The translations under genes and the position numbers were made by a program. Below, one piece after another: positions 1 to 11,215 of a stretch of 49,228 nucleotides of DNA (positions are counted from its first letter, which is position 1; each line of letters starts with the position of its first letter). The notes beneath the pieces were generated by a model. It saw nothing but the letters and a program-made list of their open reading frames with translations, searched no databases and was not told where the DNA came from. This stretch comes from an uncultured bacterium (GTDB lineage Bacteria > Verrucomicrobiota > Lentisphaeria > Victivallales > UBA1829). The stretch is from the NCBI GenBank assembly GCA_949297765.1, contig CASFTV010000040.1:1-49228 (forward strand), written 5' to 3'.

Positions 1-300
1 ATTTTCCTGTCTGCCGTTTGCTTTCGCCGTCGCGATCTGCCCGTCCATGTGATAGGTGAACGAGGCAACTTCCACGCCATTCTCTTTCACACTGCTCACT
101 TTGTCCAGCCACGAATAACTATAACTCCGCTTTCCCTCTTTTACAAGCCGGCCGGCGGCATCATATTCCTATTTCGTGATTTTTCCGTTGCATTCGCTCG
201 ACACAAGCTGATTGGCTTTGTCATAGGAGATATGGTCCTGTCATGGGGCTCCAATATTGCCCGGTGTGAATGGGAACAAGAACAGATATTGTCTCCATGT
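1..300 (-). pseudogene. Rhs/YD-repeat protein remnant
   Basis: Reading the minus strand from about 300 down to 1 gives a typical Rhs/YD-repeat run, with segments such as SYDKANQLVSSECNGKITK, EYDAAGRLVKEGKRSYSYSW and FTYHMDGQIATAKANG. The frame is broken by a TGA at 241-243 and a TAG at 169-171. The TAG sits just before EYDAAGRL, where repeats of this kind usually carry a coding residue. The remnant runs off the left edge, so more of it lies outside. Rhs proteins are large surface or toxin-delivery shells; with two stops in 300 bases this piece cannot make an intact one. Sequencing error at both stops is possible but less likely than decay. Confidence 0.7.
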
Positions 301-515
301 TTTCCTTTCTTTTGATTACGGAGAAATCTCGATAATCAAATCAGGAAACAGCCCCTTTCAAGTGCCTTCTCTTAAAATGTGCGAAATTTTCCGGCCGTTA
401 TCACCTGAGCAGTACAAATCCCTGTATCAAGATTCATATAAGGAATCGAAATAAAAACAAGATTTTGGATTGTCTCTGAAAAACTGTCCAGAATCTCATT
501 CTGACTACGTCCGCG
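301..515. other. Intergenic, no gene recognised
   Basis: Between the Rhs remnant and the terminator of the transporter operon I see no convincing coding region in any frame. The stretch is more AT-rich than its surroundings, which fits decayed mobile DNA. Confidence 0.4.
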
Positions 516-556
516 GAAAAGAAATCCCGATCCCCGAAGATGCGGAGATCGGGATT
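516..556 (-). terminator. Rho-independent terminator of the transporter operon
   Basis: A perfect 10-bp inverted repeat (AATCCCGATC at 523-532, GATCGGGATT at 547-556) with a 14-base loop lies 24 bases past the transporter stop. On the minus strand it is followed by TTCTTTTCC. This is a good intrinsic terminator for the IIA-CBS/transporter pair. Confidence 0.8.
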
Positions 557-580
557 GTCCGACCAGTCGTTTCCCTGGAA

Positions 581-2086
581 TCAGAGGCAGAAATAGCGGA
601 TCGTAATATATACGGACGATGCCAGAAGAGCGCACGCAGTCACGGGAACACCATAAGAGGCAAAAATCCGGAAGTTGACTTTGTGGCCGGATTGCTGAGC
701 CAGTCCGGCGGTCACCAGATTCGCCGCGGCACCGTAGAGCGTGAAATTCCCACCGAGACAGAGCGCCAGCGCCACACCCCACCAGAGCAGATGCTGAAGC
801 GGAACATTGCCCTGAAATGCGGGTACCGTTTTCAGAAAACCGAGGATGATCGTGACCGCAACCGCTGTGAAGGAGACATTGTTGATGACTGCAACTGCGA
901 GTCCGCAGATCCACATCAGCGTCAGGATGATCGCCAGCGGATGCCAATCCGCCGTGAACTGGAGATAGCTTCCGACTTTCGACATCACGCCCGCATAGTC
1001 CGCTCCCGCCACGATGATGAACAATCCGAGGAAGAAGAAGAGGGTCCCCCACTCGATCTTCTCAAGCATCTGATCAACATTCACGCGGCAGACCGCAAGA
1101 CAGACCGCCGCGCCTGTCATGGCAACCACGCAGGGCTGGATGCCGAAGATCCCGTGAACCAGAAATCCCAGAATTGTCAGCAGCATGATGATTCCGGCTT
1201 TTTTCAGCGTTGCGGCATCGGTGATCGACTGGCTCTCATCCATTTCCATAATCCGCGCACGCTGTTCCACGGTAACGGTCATTTTGCGCCCGTAATAGAA
1301 AAAGAGCACGGTGCAGTAGAGCAGCAGGATCAGAAGAATGAACGGCGCAAGATTGATCAGGAACGCCATGAAGTTCAGGTTCACCGTCGATCCGATGATC
1401 AGGTTCGGCGGATCTCCGATCAGGGTGGCGGTTCCGCCGATGTTGGAGGCAAGGGTCTCCGCCATGATGAACGGGACAGGGGATACTTTCATCTGGGAGG
1501 CGACGATGAAAGTCACCGGAATCACCAGAAGAACCGTCGTCACGTTGTCGAGGAACGCCGAGAGAATCGCAGTTGCCATCACCAGCAGGATCATGGTGCG
1601 GGCCGGATAGCCGCGCGCCAGTTTGACGGCTTTGATCGCAATAAACTGAAAAAGTCCGGTTTTGCTCAGAATGTTGACGAGCAGCATCATGCCGGCCAGC
1701 GTGAAGATCACGTCGAAATTCACATATTTGGAGTAGTTGTCGAGAGCGTTGTATTTCCGGGCGGCATCCAGAATTTCCGGAGCGGCTTTCGGTACGACGT
1801 TCGCCTGAATGGACGGACCTTTTACCTTCCCGGAAGCCGAGATCTTCTGCTCAATGGCAGGAGGGGTCTGCTGTTCATCGGGGGACTGGGCTTCATGACC
1901 GGCGGGAAGCACGAAAAGAAGCATCAGTGCCGAGCCGACAAGCACACAGGCCGTCTTATGGATTTTCTCCGTCGCAATCACGGCGAAGGTAATGACGAAA
2001 ATGGCTGCCGCCGCCCAGAATTTGAACGCCGACGGCGTTTCCGCCACGGTGGCGAGCAGTGGAGTGAACGAACAAAGAGTCAGCAT
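581..2086 (-). CDS. ArsB/NhaD-type (SLC13-like) ion transporter
   Basis: 501-residue integral membrane protein of the ion-transporter superfamily (ArsB/NhaD/SLC13/P-protein). Many hydrophobic helices are visible from residue 20 onward. The hallmark loop SAFLDNVTTVLLVIPVT, followed by ETLASNIGGTATLIGDPPNLIIGS, is the conserved DN...GG.ATLIGDPPN signature of this superfamily. A second repeat carries AVINNVSFTAVAV and GGNFTLYGAAANLV, as expected for two inverted halves. An insert after helix 2 (about residues 65-110) is polar and proline-rich. The gene starts 6 bases after the IIA-CBS gene and is surely cotranscribed. The substrate cannot be read from sequence: Na+/H+ exchange, arsenite or dicarboxylate are all possible. 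Confidence 0.85.
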   Translation of the reverse strand: MLTLCSFTPLLATVAETPSAFKFWAAAAIFVITFAVIATEKIHKTACVLVGSALMLLFVLPAGHEAQSPDEQQTPPAIEQKISASGKVKGPSIQANVVPKAAPEILDAARKYNALDNYSKYVNFDVIFTLAGMMLLVNILSKTGLFQFIAIKAVKLARGYPARTMILLVMATAILSAFLDNVTTVLLVIPVTFIVASQMKVSPVPFIMAETLASNIGGTATLIGDPPNLIIGSTVNLNFMAFLINLAPFILLILLLYCTVLFFYYGRKMTVTVEQRARIMEMDESQSITDAATLKKAGIIMLLTILGFLVHGIFGIQPCVVAMTGAAVCLAVCRVNVDQMLEKIEWGTLFFFLGLFIIVAGADYAGVMSKVGSYLQFTADWHPLAIILTLMWICGLAVAVINNVSFTAVAVTIILGFLKTVPAFQGNVPLQHLLWWGVALALCLGGNFTLYGAAANLVTAGLAQQSGHKVNFRIFASYGVPVTACALLASSVYITIRYFCL

Positions 2087-2092
2087 TTGCGT

Positions 2093-3007
2093 TTAACCTC
2101 GAAGTACATTGGTTACCAGTTCGATGTAGGTGATGACACCCAGCAGTTTCCGGTCCTTTCCGACCACCAGAAGAGAGGGAAGGGAGTTCTTGACGATGTT
2201 GACCGTAAGCTGGAACAGCGGAATTTCCGGAGATACCGTGTGCTTCGGTTCGGTCATGACATCCTTCACCAGCAGTTTCCGTTCCTCCTTCAGAAGCGTT
2301 TCAAACGGCTCAAACTGATTGAGGAAGGAGAGGTTGTCGAGCATCATGATGTATTCGGGGATCGCCCGGCGGATGATGTCCTCGCAGGAGATCACTCCCC
2401 GGATGACGCCGTCGTCATCCACAACAGGTACTTCGCGGCGTTTTTCTTCCGAGAGCAGGTCCAGCGCGGCGCTGAGCGGATCTTCCGGCTTCACCACCCG
2501 CGGATTCTTCAGCATTACATCTTCCGCCGTCAGCGTGTGTTTGATTTCCACCCGGTCCGCGTTCAGAACGCTGATGAAGCCCTGCGCCGATTGCGAAGAG
2601 GTCAGTTTGTTGATTGCCTCCGGGTCCAGAAGCAGATATTTTGAAAACGCCGCGAGCGCCTTCAGATAGACAACCGAGGTCGTTTCCGAAATCATGCAGC
2701 AGAGAATCAGACGGGTTTCCGTCTTGTCGTTCTCCTGAAGTTTCACCGGCGTTTTCAGAATACCGATTCCGATGTCCAGATCCTGCAGTTCCGGGTGACG
2801 CATGTGGGGAAACGCAAGTCCGGAATCGTATGTGATGCCGCAGGCATCTTCCCGTTCGATCATCTCCTTCGCCGCAACGGACGGAGGAAGCGGAAGCCGG
2901 ACGACCTTCGACATTTTCATCAGAAGGTTCGTGTAGAGCTCGGAACGGGTGGTTCCTTCAAGATTGAAAAAGATCAGGCTTTGGTTCAAAAGCGATGACA
3001 GTTTCAT
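2093..3007 (-). CDS. PTS EIIA-like domain fused to two CBS domains
   Basis: 304-residue cytoplasmic regulator. Residues 1-150 are a type-2 (fructose/mannitol, PtsN-like) EIIA domain; the phosphorylatable His is H68 in AFPHMRHPEL. Residues 160-215 and 245-304 are two CBS modules (AEDVMLKNPRVVKPEDPLSA...VVDDDGVIRGVIS and VKDVMTEPKHTVSPEIPLFQ...VVGKDRKLLGVITY), which usually bind adenine nucleotides. The start has a TAGGAG Shine-Dalgarno. It lies immediately upstream of the ion transporter, so it plausibly tunes that transporter according to phosphorelay state and energy charge. No EIIB or EIIC is nearby, so a sugar-transport role is unlikely. Confidence 0.85.
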   Translation of the reverse strand: MKLSSLLNQSLIFFNLEGTTRSELYTNLLMKMSKVVRLPLPPSVAAKEMIEREDACGITYDSGLAFPHMRHPELQDLDIGIGILKTPVKLQENDKTETRLILCCMISETTSVVYLKALAAFSKYLLLDPEAINKLTSSQSAQGFISVLNADRVEIKHTLTAEDVMLKNPRVVKPEDPLSAALDLLSEEKRREVPVVDDDGVIRGVISCEDIIRRAIPEYIMMLDNLSFLNQFEPFETLLKEERKLLVKDVMTEPKHTVSPEIPLFQLTVNIVKNSLPSLLVVGKDRKLLGVITYIELVTNVLRG

Positions 3008-3174
3008 CTTCCTTACTCCTATTTGTTTGTGTTCTGATCATCCGCCGCAGCCGACGGATCTATTGCAGGAAACTTCCGGCCTGTTCTCTTCCGTCCCCGT
3101 CCGCGGAGAAACGGTTTCCCGCCGCGCGGAGGAAACGGAAGCCGGAAGTCCGTTGAATTCCTTTCCTCTGGAAA

Positions 3175-4146
<972 letters not shown>

Positions 4147-4160
4147 GGCGTTGCCTTTCG

Positions 4161-7100
4161 TTATTTTGCAAGATCAATTCGAGTCATGTGTCCGTTCAGA
4201 TCCCCGTCGGAGGACTTGAGCGCCGCGGGATCGCTTCCTTCCGAGATCGCTGTTGCGAGTGTCTCGTTGGAAATATAGGATTCGAAGCGTTCCACCGCCT
4301 CCCGGACGATCGCATCCGCGGAGTGATAACGCAGTGTAATCCGGTCGGAGACCTGCAGATCCGCCTCCTTGCGCATGTTCTGCACCCGGCTGACGAATTC
4401 CCGTGCAATGCCTTCCAGAATCAGCTCGTGCGTCAGTTCCGTGTCGAGCGCGAGGGTGATGCCGTGATCGGTGGCAACCGTGACGCCCGGTTTTTCCGCC
4501 CGGTTGATGCTGAGATCGGCTGCCGTGATCGTGACGGAGGTCCCGTCGCCGAGGTCCAGTTCATGCGATCCGCCGTTCTCCAGCGCGCGGATCTGCTGCG
4601 CGGAAAGTGCGGCGATGCGCGCGGCGGCGTTCTTCATCTTCGGCCCGAGTTTCGGCCCGAGCTGCTTGAAGTTCGCTTTGGCGGAGAGTTCGACCAGTCC
4701 GTCGTCGGAGTCCTGAACGAGAATCTGCTTGACGTTCAGCTCCTCCGAGATGATGTCGGCGGTTTCGGAGAGCATCGCGCGGACTTCCGGATCGGCCGCC
4801 ACGAGAATCGCCTTCGAAAGCGGCTGGCGGATTTTCAGATTGCGCTGGGTCCGCAGAAAACGGCCGAGCGTCACCGCGTTCATGGTGCTTTCCATCTGCC
4901 GTTCCAGACGGGGATCGCGTTCGGTCGCCTCTTCCGGATAGTCGCACAGATGGACCGACTCCGGCATCTCCTCCGTCCGGAGCGCCCGGTAGATCTCCTC
5001 CGTCAGGAACGGAATGAACGGCGCCGCGCATTTGGCGAAGGTCAGGAGAACGTAGTACAGTGTGGAATAGGCGTCGAGCTTGTCGTTGTCGTTCTGGCTT
5101 TTCCAGAAACGGCGGCGGCTCCGGCGGATGTACCAGTTCGTCAGGTCTTCCGCGAACTTCTCGAACCGGTTCGCGGCCTTCTGAAGATGGTAGGAATCCA
5201 TCGCGGTCCGGATTTCCGAAACCATGTCCGCCAGCGAGGAGAGAATCCAGCGGTCGAGCGGATTGGACGGATGTTCCGGCGCTTTGAGTCCGCCTTTCGG
5301 CGGCTCCCAGTGATCCACGTTCGCATAGGTCGTGAAGAAGCTGTATGCGTTCCAGAGTGGGAGCATCACCCCGCGCAGAACCTCCTTGATTCCCTCTTCG
5401 GAGAATTTGAGGTCTTCCGCGCGCACCACCGGCGAGCCGAGGAGGAAAAGACGCAGCGCGTCGGCTCCGTAGGTGTCGATCACATAAGCCGGATCGGGAT
5501 AGTTCTTCTTGCGTTTGGACATTTTCTGTCCGTCCTCCGCAAGAATCAGTCCGTTGACCACCACGTTCTTTGCCGGCGGTTCGCCGAACAGGGCGGATGA
5601 AAGCACCACCAGCGTGTAGAACCATCCGCGGGTCTGATCGAGTCCTTCCGCGATGAAGTCCGCCGGGAAGTGCTCTTCGAAGTGATCCTTGTTTTCAAAC
5701 GGATAGTGTTTCTGGGCATAGGGCATCGAACCGCTTTCGAACCAGCAGTCGAGGACCTCGGGAACACGGGTCAGAACCGCGCCCGATTTCGAGCGGATCG
5801 TGAGTTTGTCGACAAAGTGCTTGTGAATGTCGTCGATCTTCTGCCCGGTCAGCTCCTCCAGCTCGGCGACGGAGCCGACGCAGACCGCTTCTCCGGTTTC
5901 CTTGTTGCGCCAGATCGGCAGCGGACAACCCCAGTAGCGGTTGCGGCTGATGGCCCAGTCGCGGGCGTTTTCGAGCCATTTCCCGAACCGTCCGTCCTTG
6001 ATATGTTCGGGAACCCACGACATCCCGGCGTTCGAGCGGAGCATCTTCTCCTTGATGCGGTCGATGCGGACGAACCAGGTGGAGATCGCCTTGTAGATCA
6101 GCGGCGAGTCGTCACGCCAGCAGTGGGGGTAGTTGTGTTTGATGGTGCCGCGGTGGACGAGTTTTCCCTCTTCCTTCAGCCGCTGGATGATGGCTTTGTC
6201 GGCATCCTTCACATAGACTCCGGCGTAATCGGGAATTTCGGCGGTGAATCTGCATTCGTCATCCAGCGGACAGACCTCCGGAATTCCGTTGGCTTTCCCC
6301 GCGACGGCGTCGTCCTCTCCGAATCCCGGAGCGATGTGGACGATGCCCGTTCCGTCCTCGGTGCTGACGTAGTCGGCATTGATCATCCGGAACGCTCCTT
6401 CCGCTTTTCTCGCCGCAAAGTAGGGGAAGAGCGGTTCATAGGTCATCCCGGCCAGATCGCGCCCTTTGAAGCGGGCAACGACCGGAGGAACCTCTTTCCG
6501 GTAATAGGCGCTCAGGCGCGATTCGGCGAGAATATAGAATGTCCCGTTGTCGTTGACTTTGACGTAATCAATCTCCGGCCCCGCGGCGAGTGCCATGTTG
6601 GAGGGCAGGGTCCATGGAGTTGTGGTCCACGCGAGGAAGCAGGTGTTCTCCTCCCCGTCGATTTTGAAGCGGATCGTGATGGCGGGATCGTCCACCTCCT
6701 GATAGCCCTGATTGGCTTCAAAATTGGAGAGCGGCGTGGCGCAGCGCGCGCAGTAGGGGAGGATCTTGTGCCCTTCGTAGATCAGCCCCTGATCCCAGAG
6801 CTGTTTGAACACCCACCAGATGGATTCCATGTAGTTGCGGTCCATGGTGCGGTATCCGTTTTTGAAATCCACCCAGCGTCCCATGCGTTTGACGATCTGT
6901 TCCCATTCCGCGGTGTAGCGGAGGACGATGCCGCGGCAGGATTCATTGAATTTGTCGATCCCGTAGGTTTCGATTTCGCGTTTGCCGGAGAGATGGAGCA
7001 TTTTCTCCATTTCATATTCAACGGGGAGTCCGTGGCAGTCCCACCCGAACCCGCGTTCGCAATATTTCCCGCGCATGGTCTGGTACCGGGGAACGACATC

Positions 7101-7292
7101 CTTGATGGTCCCGGCGAGGAGATGACCGTAATGCGGAAGTCCGGTCGCAAACGGAGGCCCGTCGTAGAAAATGAATTCCGGGGAGCCGATACGGTTCTCC
7201 TTGGATTTTTCAAAAATCTTGTTCTGTTCCCAGAATGCCAGCGTATCCTGCTCCATCTGCGGAAAGTTTGCTTGTCCGGCCGGTTTAAACAT
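4161..7292 (-). CDS. ileS: Isoleucyl-tRNA synthetase, eukaryotic-type
   Basis: 1043 residues; class I synthetase that charges tRNA-Ile. The HIGH-equivalent is GLPHYGHLLAG at residues 51-61, followed by TIKDVVPRYQTM and RFGWDCHGLPVEYE-like text; KMSKR starts near residue 590. The CP1 editing domain lies around residues 190-390, and an anticodon-binding domain follows the core. GLPHYGH with DVVPRY is the pattern of the eukaryotic/archaeal-like IleRS clade (often called IleS2), not of the E. coli-type enzyme, which has HIGH followed by NKILKD. This clade commonly resists mupirocin. Head gene of an ileS-trpS pair. Confidence 0.96.
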   Translation of the reverse strand: MFKPAGQANFPQMEQDTLAFWEQNKIFEKSKENRIGSPEFIFYDGPPFATGLPHYGHLLAGTIKDVVPRYQTMRGKYCERGFGWDCHGLPVEYEMEKMLHLSGKREIETYGIDKFNESCRGIVLRYTAEWEQIVKRMGRWVDFKNGYRTMDRNYMESIWWVFKQLWDQGLIYEGHKILPYCARCATPLSNFEANQGYQEVDDPAITIRFKIDGEENTCFLAWTTTPWTLPSNMALAAGPEIDYVKVNDNGTFYILAESRLSAYYRKEVPPVVARFKGRDLAGMTYEPLFPYFAARKAEGAFRMINADYVSTEDGTGIVHIAPGFGEDDAVAGKANGIPEVCPLDDECRFTAEIPDYAGVYVKDADKAIIQRLKEEGKLVHRGTIKHNYPHCWRDDSPLIYKAISTWFVRIDRIKEKMLRSNAGMSWVPEHIKDGRFGKWLENARDWAISRNRYWGCPLPIWRNKETGEAVCVGSVAELEELTGQKIDDIHKHFVDKLTIRSKSGAVLTRVPEVLDCWFESGSMPYAQKHYPFENKDHFEEHFPADFIAEGLDQTRGWFYTLVVLSSALFGEPPAKNVVVNGLILAEDGQKMSKRKKNYPDPAYVIDTYGADALRLFLLGSPVVRAEDLKFSEEGIKEVLRGVMLPLWNAYSFFTTYANVDHWEPPKGGLKAPEHPSNPLDRWILSSLADMVSEIRTAMDSYHLQKAANRFEKFAEDLTNWYIRRSRRRFWKSQNDNDKLDAYSTLYYVLLTFAKCAAPFIPFLTEEIYRALRTEEMPESVHLCDYPEEATERDPRLERQMESTMNAVTLGRFLRTQRNLKIRQPLSKAILVAADPEVRAMLSETADIISEELNVKQILVQDSDDGLVELSAKANFKQLGPKLGPKMKNAAARIAALSAQQIRALENGGSHELDLGDGTSVTITAADLSINRAEKPGVTVATDHGITLALDTELTHELILEGIAREFVSRVQNMRKEADLQVSDRITLRYHSADAIVREAVERFESYISNETLATAISEGSDPAALKSSDGDLNGHMTRIDLAK

Positions 7293-7337
7293 GGTCCATT
7301 CCTTACGTTTCAGTTGAAAATTTGTTATTTATGCGGT

Positions 7338-7366
7338 AATATACATCCATTTCCCCTGTTTTTACA
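7338..7366 (-). promoter_or_regulatory. Possible promoter for ileS-trpS
   Basis: On the minus strand TATATT (7338-7343) lies about 45 bases before the ileS start, the same -10 hexamer as at other genes here. The -35 is poor: TGTAAA at 17-base spacing. It is divergent from the promoter of the metallopeptidase gene. Confidence 0.4.
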
Positions 7367-7405
7367 GCCGGGAAAGCGGAAAATGGCGAAAATAATTCAA
7401 ATCCC

Positions 7406-7434
7406 TTGTTTTCTCCGGAACGGCGTGGTATACT
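7406..7434 (+). promoter_or_regulatory. Promoter of the LIM-like metallopeptidase gene
   Basis: TTGTTT (7406-7411), 17-base spacer, TATACT (7429-7434), about 25 bases before the GTG start at 7459. An AGGGGAA ribosome site sits between the two. Confidence 0.5.
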
Positions 7435-7458
7435 TCCGGAAAACAGGGGAAAAATGGT

Positions 7459-8376
7459 GTGCGGATGATGAAACGATTGTGGATGCTTTTTCTGATCGTT
7501 CTGCCTCTGCTGCTCGCGGCGGCGGAACGGTGTGCGGTCTGCCGGAAAAAGCTCTCCGGAGAGGTGCTGAAGTACAAGGACCGGTGGTATTGTTCGATCC
7601 GGTGTCTGAAGAAAGTTCTTCCGAAATGCGCGGTCTGCGGGGAGCCGATCGCGGGAACCTACGCTGTCTTTCCCTCTCCGGACGGGAAGGAACGGATTCT
7701 CTGCCGCCACTGTTCCCGTCTGACCCGCTGCTTCTCCTGCGAACTGCCCGGCCGGACAAAGCGTCTCCCCGACGGCCGCTATCTCTGCGACGAGTGTGAC
7801 CGGCAGGCCATCCGCTCTCTTCCGGAGGCGGAAAAACTGCTGGAGGAGGTCCGCGGGAAACTGGAAGACCTGCTCGGCGACCCGGTCCCTGCATTGTTCC
7901 GTTTCCGGATGGTGGACTACCCGGAACTGCTGAAAACCGCAGATCTGCGTTCCGGGGATACCGCCATTGAGCTCGGGCTCTGCCACGCGAATTTTTTCGA
8001 ACGGCGGATCGGCTCTCTCCGCAAAATCGTGAAGATTGAATCGGAAATTCTGATACTGGACCATCTTCCCCGCTGGCGGTTCATCGAAATTGCCGCGCAC
8101 GAGCTGGCGCATCACTGGCAGTACCACGCCGCGCCCTATCTGCGGGATCGCGTTCTGCAGGAAGGATTCGCCGAATATATGGCATCGCTCGTGAACCGGG
8201 AGTTCGGACAGGAACACCTGAACCGGCGGATCGAACAGCGCCGCGATCCGGTGTACGGCACCGGATTCCGCCGGATTCGCACTATCGCCCGGAAGCAGGG
8301 ACTCGACGGCGTCAAAAAAGCGATTCGGGAAGCGGGCGGAAATGCCGCGGCGTCCGCCTCCGCGTCCGCCCGCTGA
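7459..8376 (+). CDS. Exported LIM-like zinc-finger protein with DA1-like HExxH metallopeptidase domain
   Basis: 305 residues from GTG 7459; ATG 7465 and 7468 are alternatives. A short signal peptide (KRLWMLFLIVLPLLLAAAE) suggests export or lipid-independent membrane anchoring. Residues 25-113 hold three consecutive Cys pairs of pairs: C25/C28 with C45/C49, C57/C60 with C82/C85, and C91/C94 with C110/C113, a LIM-like zinc ribbon array. The rest is a zincin-type domain with HELAH at 214-218 and a candidate glutamate ligand in EGFAEY (E235 or E239). LIM fingers followed by HExxH and a downstream EEG/EGxxE block is the arrangement of plant DA1 peptidases. No substrate can be inferred. It converges on the oxidoreductase operon and has no partner gene. 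Confidence 0.75.
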   Translation: MRMMKRLWMLFLIVLPLLLAAAERCAVCRKKLSGEVLKYKDRWYCSIRCLKKVLPKCAVCGEPIAGTYAVFPSPDGKERILCRHCSRLTRCFSCELPGRTKRLPDGRYLCDECDRQAIRSLPEAEKLLEEVRGKLEDLLGDPVPALFRFRMVDYPELLKTADLRSGDTAIELGLCHANFFERRIGSLRKIVKIESEILILDHLPRWRFIEIAAHELAHHWQYHAAPYLRDRVLQEGFAEYMASLVNREFGQEHLNRRIEQRRDPVYGTGFRRIRTIARKQGLDGVKKAIREAGGNAAASASASAR

Positions 8377-8402
8377 CCGTTTTTTGCGTTCCCGTTGTCC
8401 CG

Positions 8403-9881
<1,479 letters not shown>

Positions 9882-9882
9882 T

Positions 9883-10953
9883 TCAACATCCTCCTTTCAG
9901 AAGCGCGAGGGCTTTTTCACAGATTTCCCGGACCGACGGAATATTGCCGCCCATGCGGTACGCAAGATGCACGGGAATCCGGCATTCGATCGAAAGTTTG
10001 ACATCTTCGATCATCTGCCCCGGACTCAGTTCCACGCAGAGGAAGTTCCGGACCTTCCCTCCCGCAACGATCCGGTTCAGCGCCCGCTCGGGGAACGGAA
10101 ACACCATTTTCGGCCGCAGAAGCCCGACCCGGTATCCCTGTTTCCGCAGTTCGGTGACGGCGGTGCGGGCGATCCGGGCGGAGATCCCGTAGGCAACGAA
10201 GACCAGTTCCGCATCGTCGGTCATGTATTCCTCGGCGCTCTGTTCCAGCTCCTGAATCCGGCGGTATTTTTCCTGAAGAAGATTGTTCCGCTGTTCCAGA
10301 TCGTCGTTTTCCAGATAGATCGTGGTCAGGTAGTTGGCTTTCCCGTCGGTTTTCCCGGAGATCTTCCAGTCGGGATCGAACACATAGTCCGTCGGCTCGG
10401 GGAGGGTGACCGACTCCATCATCTGGCCGATCACGCCGTCCGCGAGAATGTAGCCGGGAATCCGGTATTTTTCGCAGAGGGCGAACGCATTGTATCCGCA
10501 GTCGCACATCTCCTGGACGGAGTCCGGCGTGAAGACCAGACAGTGATAGGCTCCGTGTCCGCCGCCTTTGACCACCTGAAAATAGTCGCTCTGCTCCGGA
10601 CTGATGTTGCCGAGTCCCGGTCCGCCCCGCATGATATCGACGATCACCGCGGGCAGTTCAAAGGCCGCCAGATAGCTGACCGCCTCCTGCTTGAGGCTGA
10701 TTCCGAGTCCGGAACTTCCTGTCATGACCCGTTTCCCGGCCGCGCTTGCGCCGATGACCATGTTGATCGCACTGATCTCCGATTCCGCCTGAAGAAAGGT
10801 CCGGTGGAGTTTCGGGAAGAGGGCGGCGGAGGAGTGGGCCACTTCGCTGGCGGGTGTGATCGGGTATCCGTAGAAGGCGTCGCATCCGGCAAGCAGCGCT
10901 CCGTAGACGACGGCTTCGTTCCCTTTGAGAAGAAGACGGTTCAGATATTCCAT
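9883..10953 (-). CDS. 2-oxoacid:ferredoxin oxidoreductase alpha subunit (VorB/KorA-like)
   Basis: 356 residues. The N-terminal pyrimidine-binding domain shows LLKGNEAVVYGALLAGCDAFYGYPITPASE, AESEISAINMVIGASAAGKRVMTGSSG and IMRGGPGLGNISPEQSDYFQ, all in separate conserved blocks; the transketolase C-terminal domain II follows after about residue 220. Length matches the VorB/KorA class. The stop is one base before the beta-gamma start and the start is nine bases after the ferredoxin stop, so the subunits are translationally linked. The AGGTG ribosome site overlaps the end of the ferredoxin gene. Confidence 0.92.
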   Translation of the reverse strand: MEYLNRLLLKGNEAVVYGALLAGCDAFYGYPITPASEVAHSSAALFPKLHRTFLQAESEISAINMVIGASAAGKRVMTGSSGLGISLKQEAVSYLAAFELPAVIVDIMRGGPGLGNISPEQSDYFQVVKGGGHGAYHCLVFTPDSVQEMCDCGYNAFALCEKYRIPGYILADGVIGQMMESVTLPEPTDYVFDPDWKISGKTDGKANYLTTIYLENDDLEQRNNLLQEKYRRIQELEQSAEEYMTDDAELVFVAYGISARIARTAVTELRKQGYRVGLLRPKMVFPFPERALNRIVAGGKVRNFLCVELSPGQMIEDVKLSIECRIPVHLAYRMGGNIPSVREICEKALALLKGGC

Positions 10954-10962
10954 GATTTCACC

Positions 10963-11190
10963 TCAGCCTTCCTGTTCCGCAAGTTCGTAGACCGTGACCG
11001 CGCCGGGCTCCGGACACTGATAAAAGCAGGAGCCGCAGCCGATGCAGCCCTCTTTGACCACGGTCACATAGGCGTAGCCCATTTCGTTGAGTTTCCTGCC
11101 GGTTTCAAGGATGGAACGGGGACAGGCAAGCACACAGCGGCCGCAGCCCTTGCACTCCTCCGGTTCGATTTTGACTTTGTAACGCTTCAT
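10963..11190 (-). CDS. 2x[4Fe-4S] ferredoxin subunit of the oxidoreductase
   Basis: 75 residues from ATG 11190, chosen because AGGAG lies 8 bases upstream and the longer in-frame extension overlaps the nitroreductase gene without homology. Two cluster motifs are present: CKGCGRCVLACP and CIGCGSCFYQCP, each CxxCxxCxxxCP. This is the delta (ferredoxin-like) subunit that carries electrons from the ThDP site to free ferredoxin. First of three oxidoreductase genes. Confidence 0.93.
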   Translation of the reverse strand: MKRYKVKIEPEECKGCGRCVLACPRSILETGRKLNEMGYAYVTVVKEGCIGCGSCFYQCPEPGAVTVYELAEQEG

Positions 11191-11215
11191 ACTGCAATCT
11201 CCTGAAAAAGAGTCG

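Noticed and set aside
372-1052. Minus-strand ORF of 226 codons in another frame at the transporter
   Set aside because: Overlaps the transporter gene in a different frame, crosses its terminator and has no recognisable motif.
470-2644. Plus-strand ORF (724 codons) opposite the transporter operon
   Set aside because: Antisense shadow with a composition of charged filler and no domain.
5670-7799. Plus-strand ORF (709 codons) opposite ileS
   Set aside because: Antisense shadow; its end overlaps the metallopeptidase gene in another frame.
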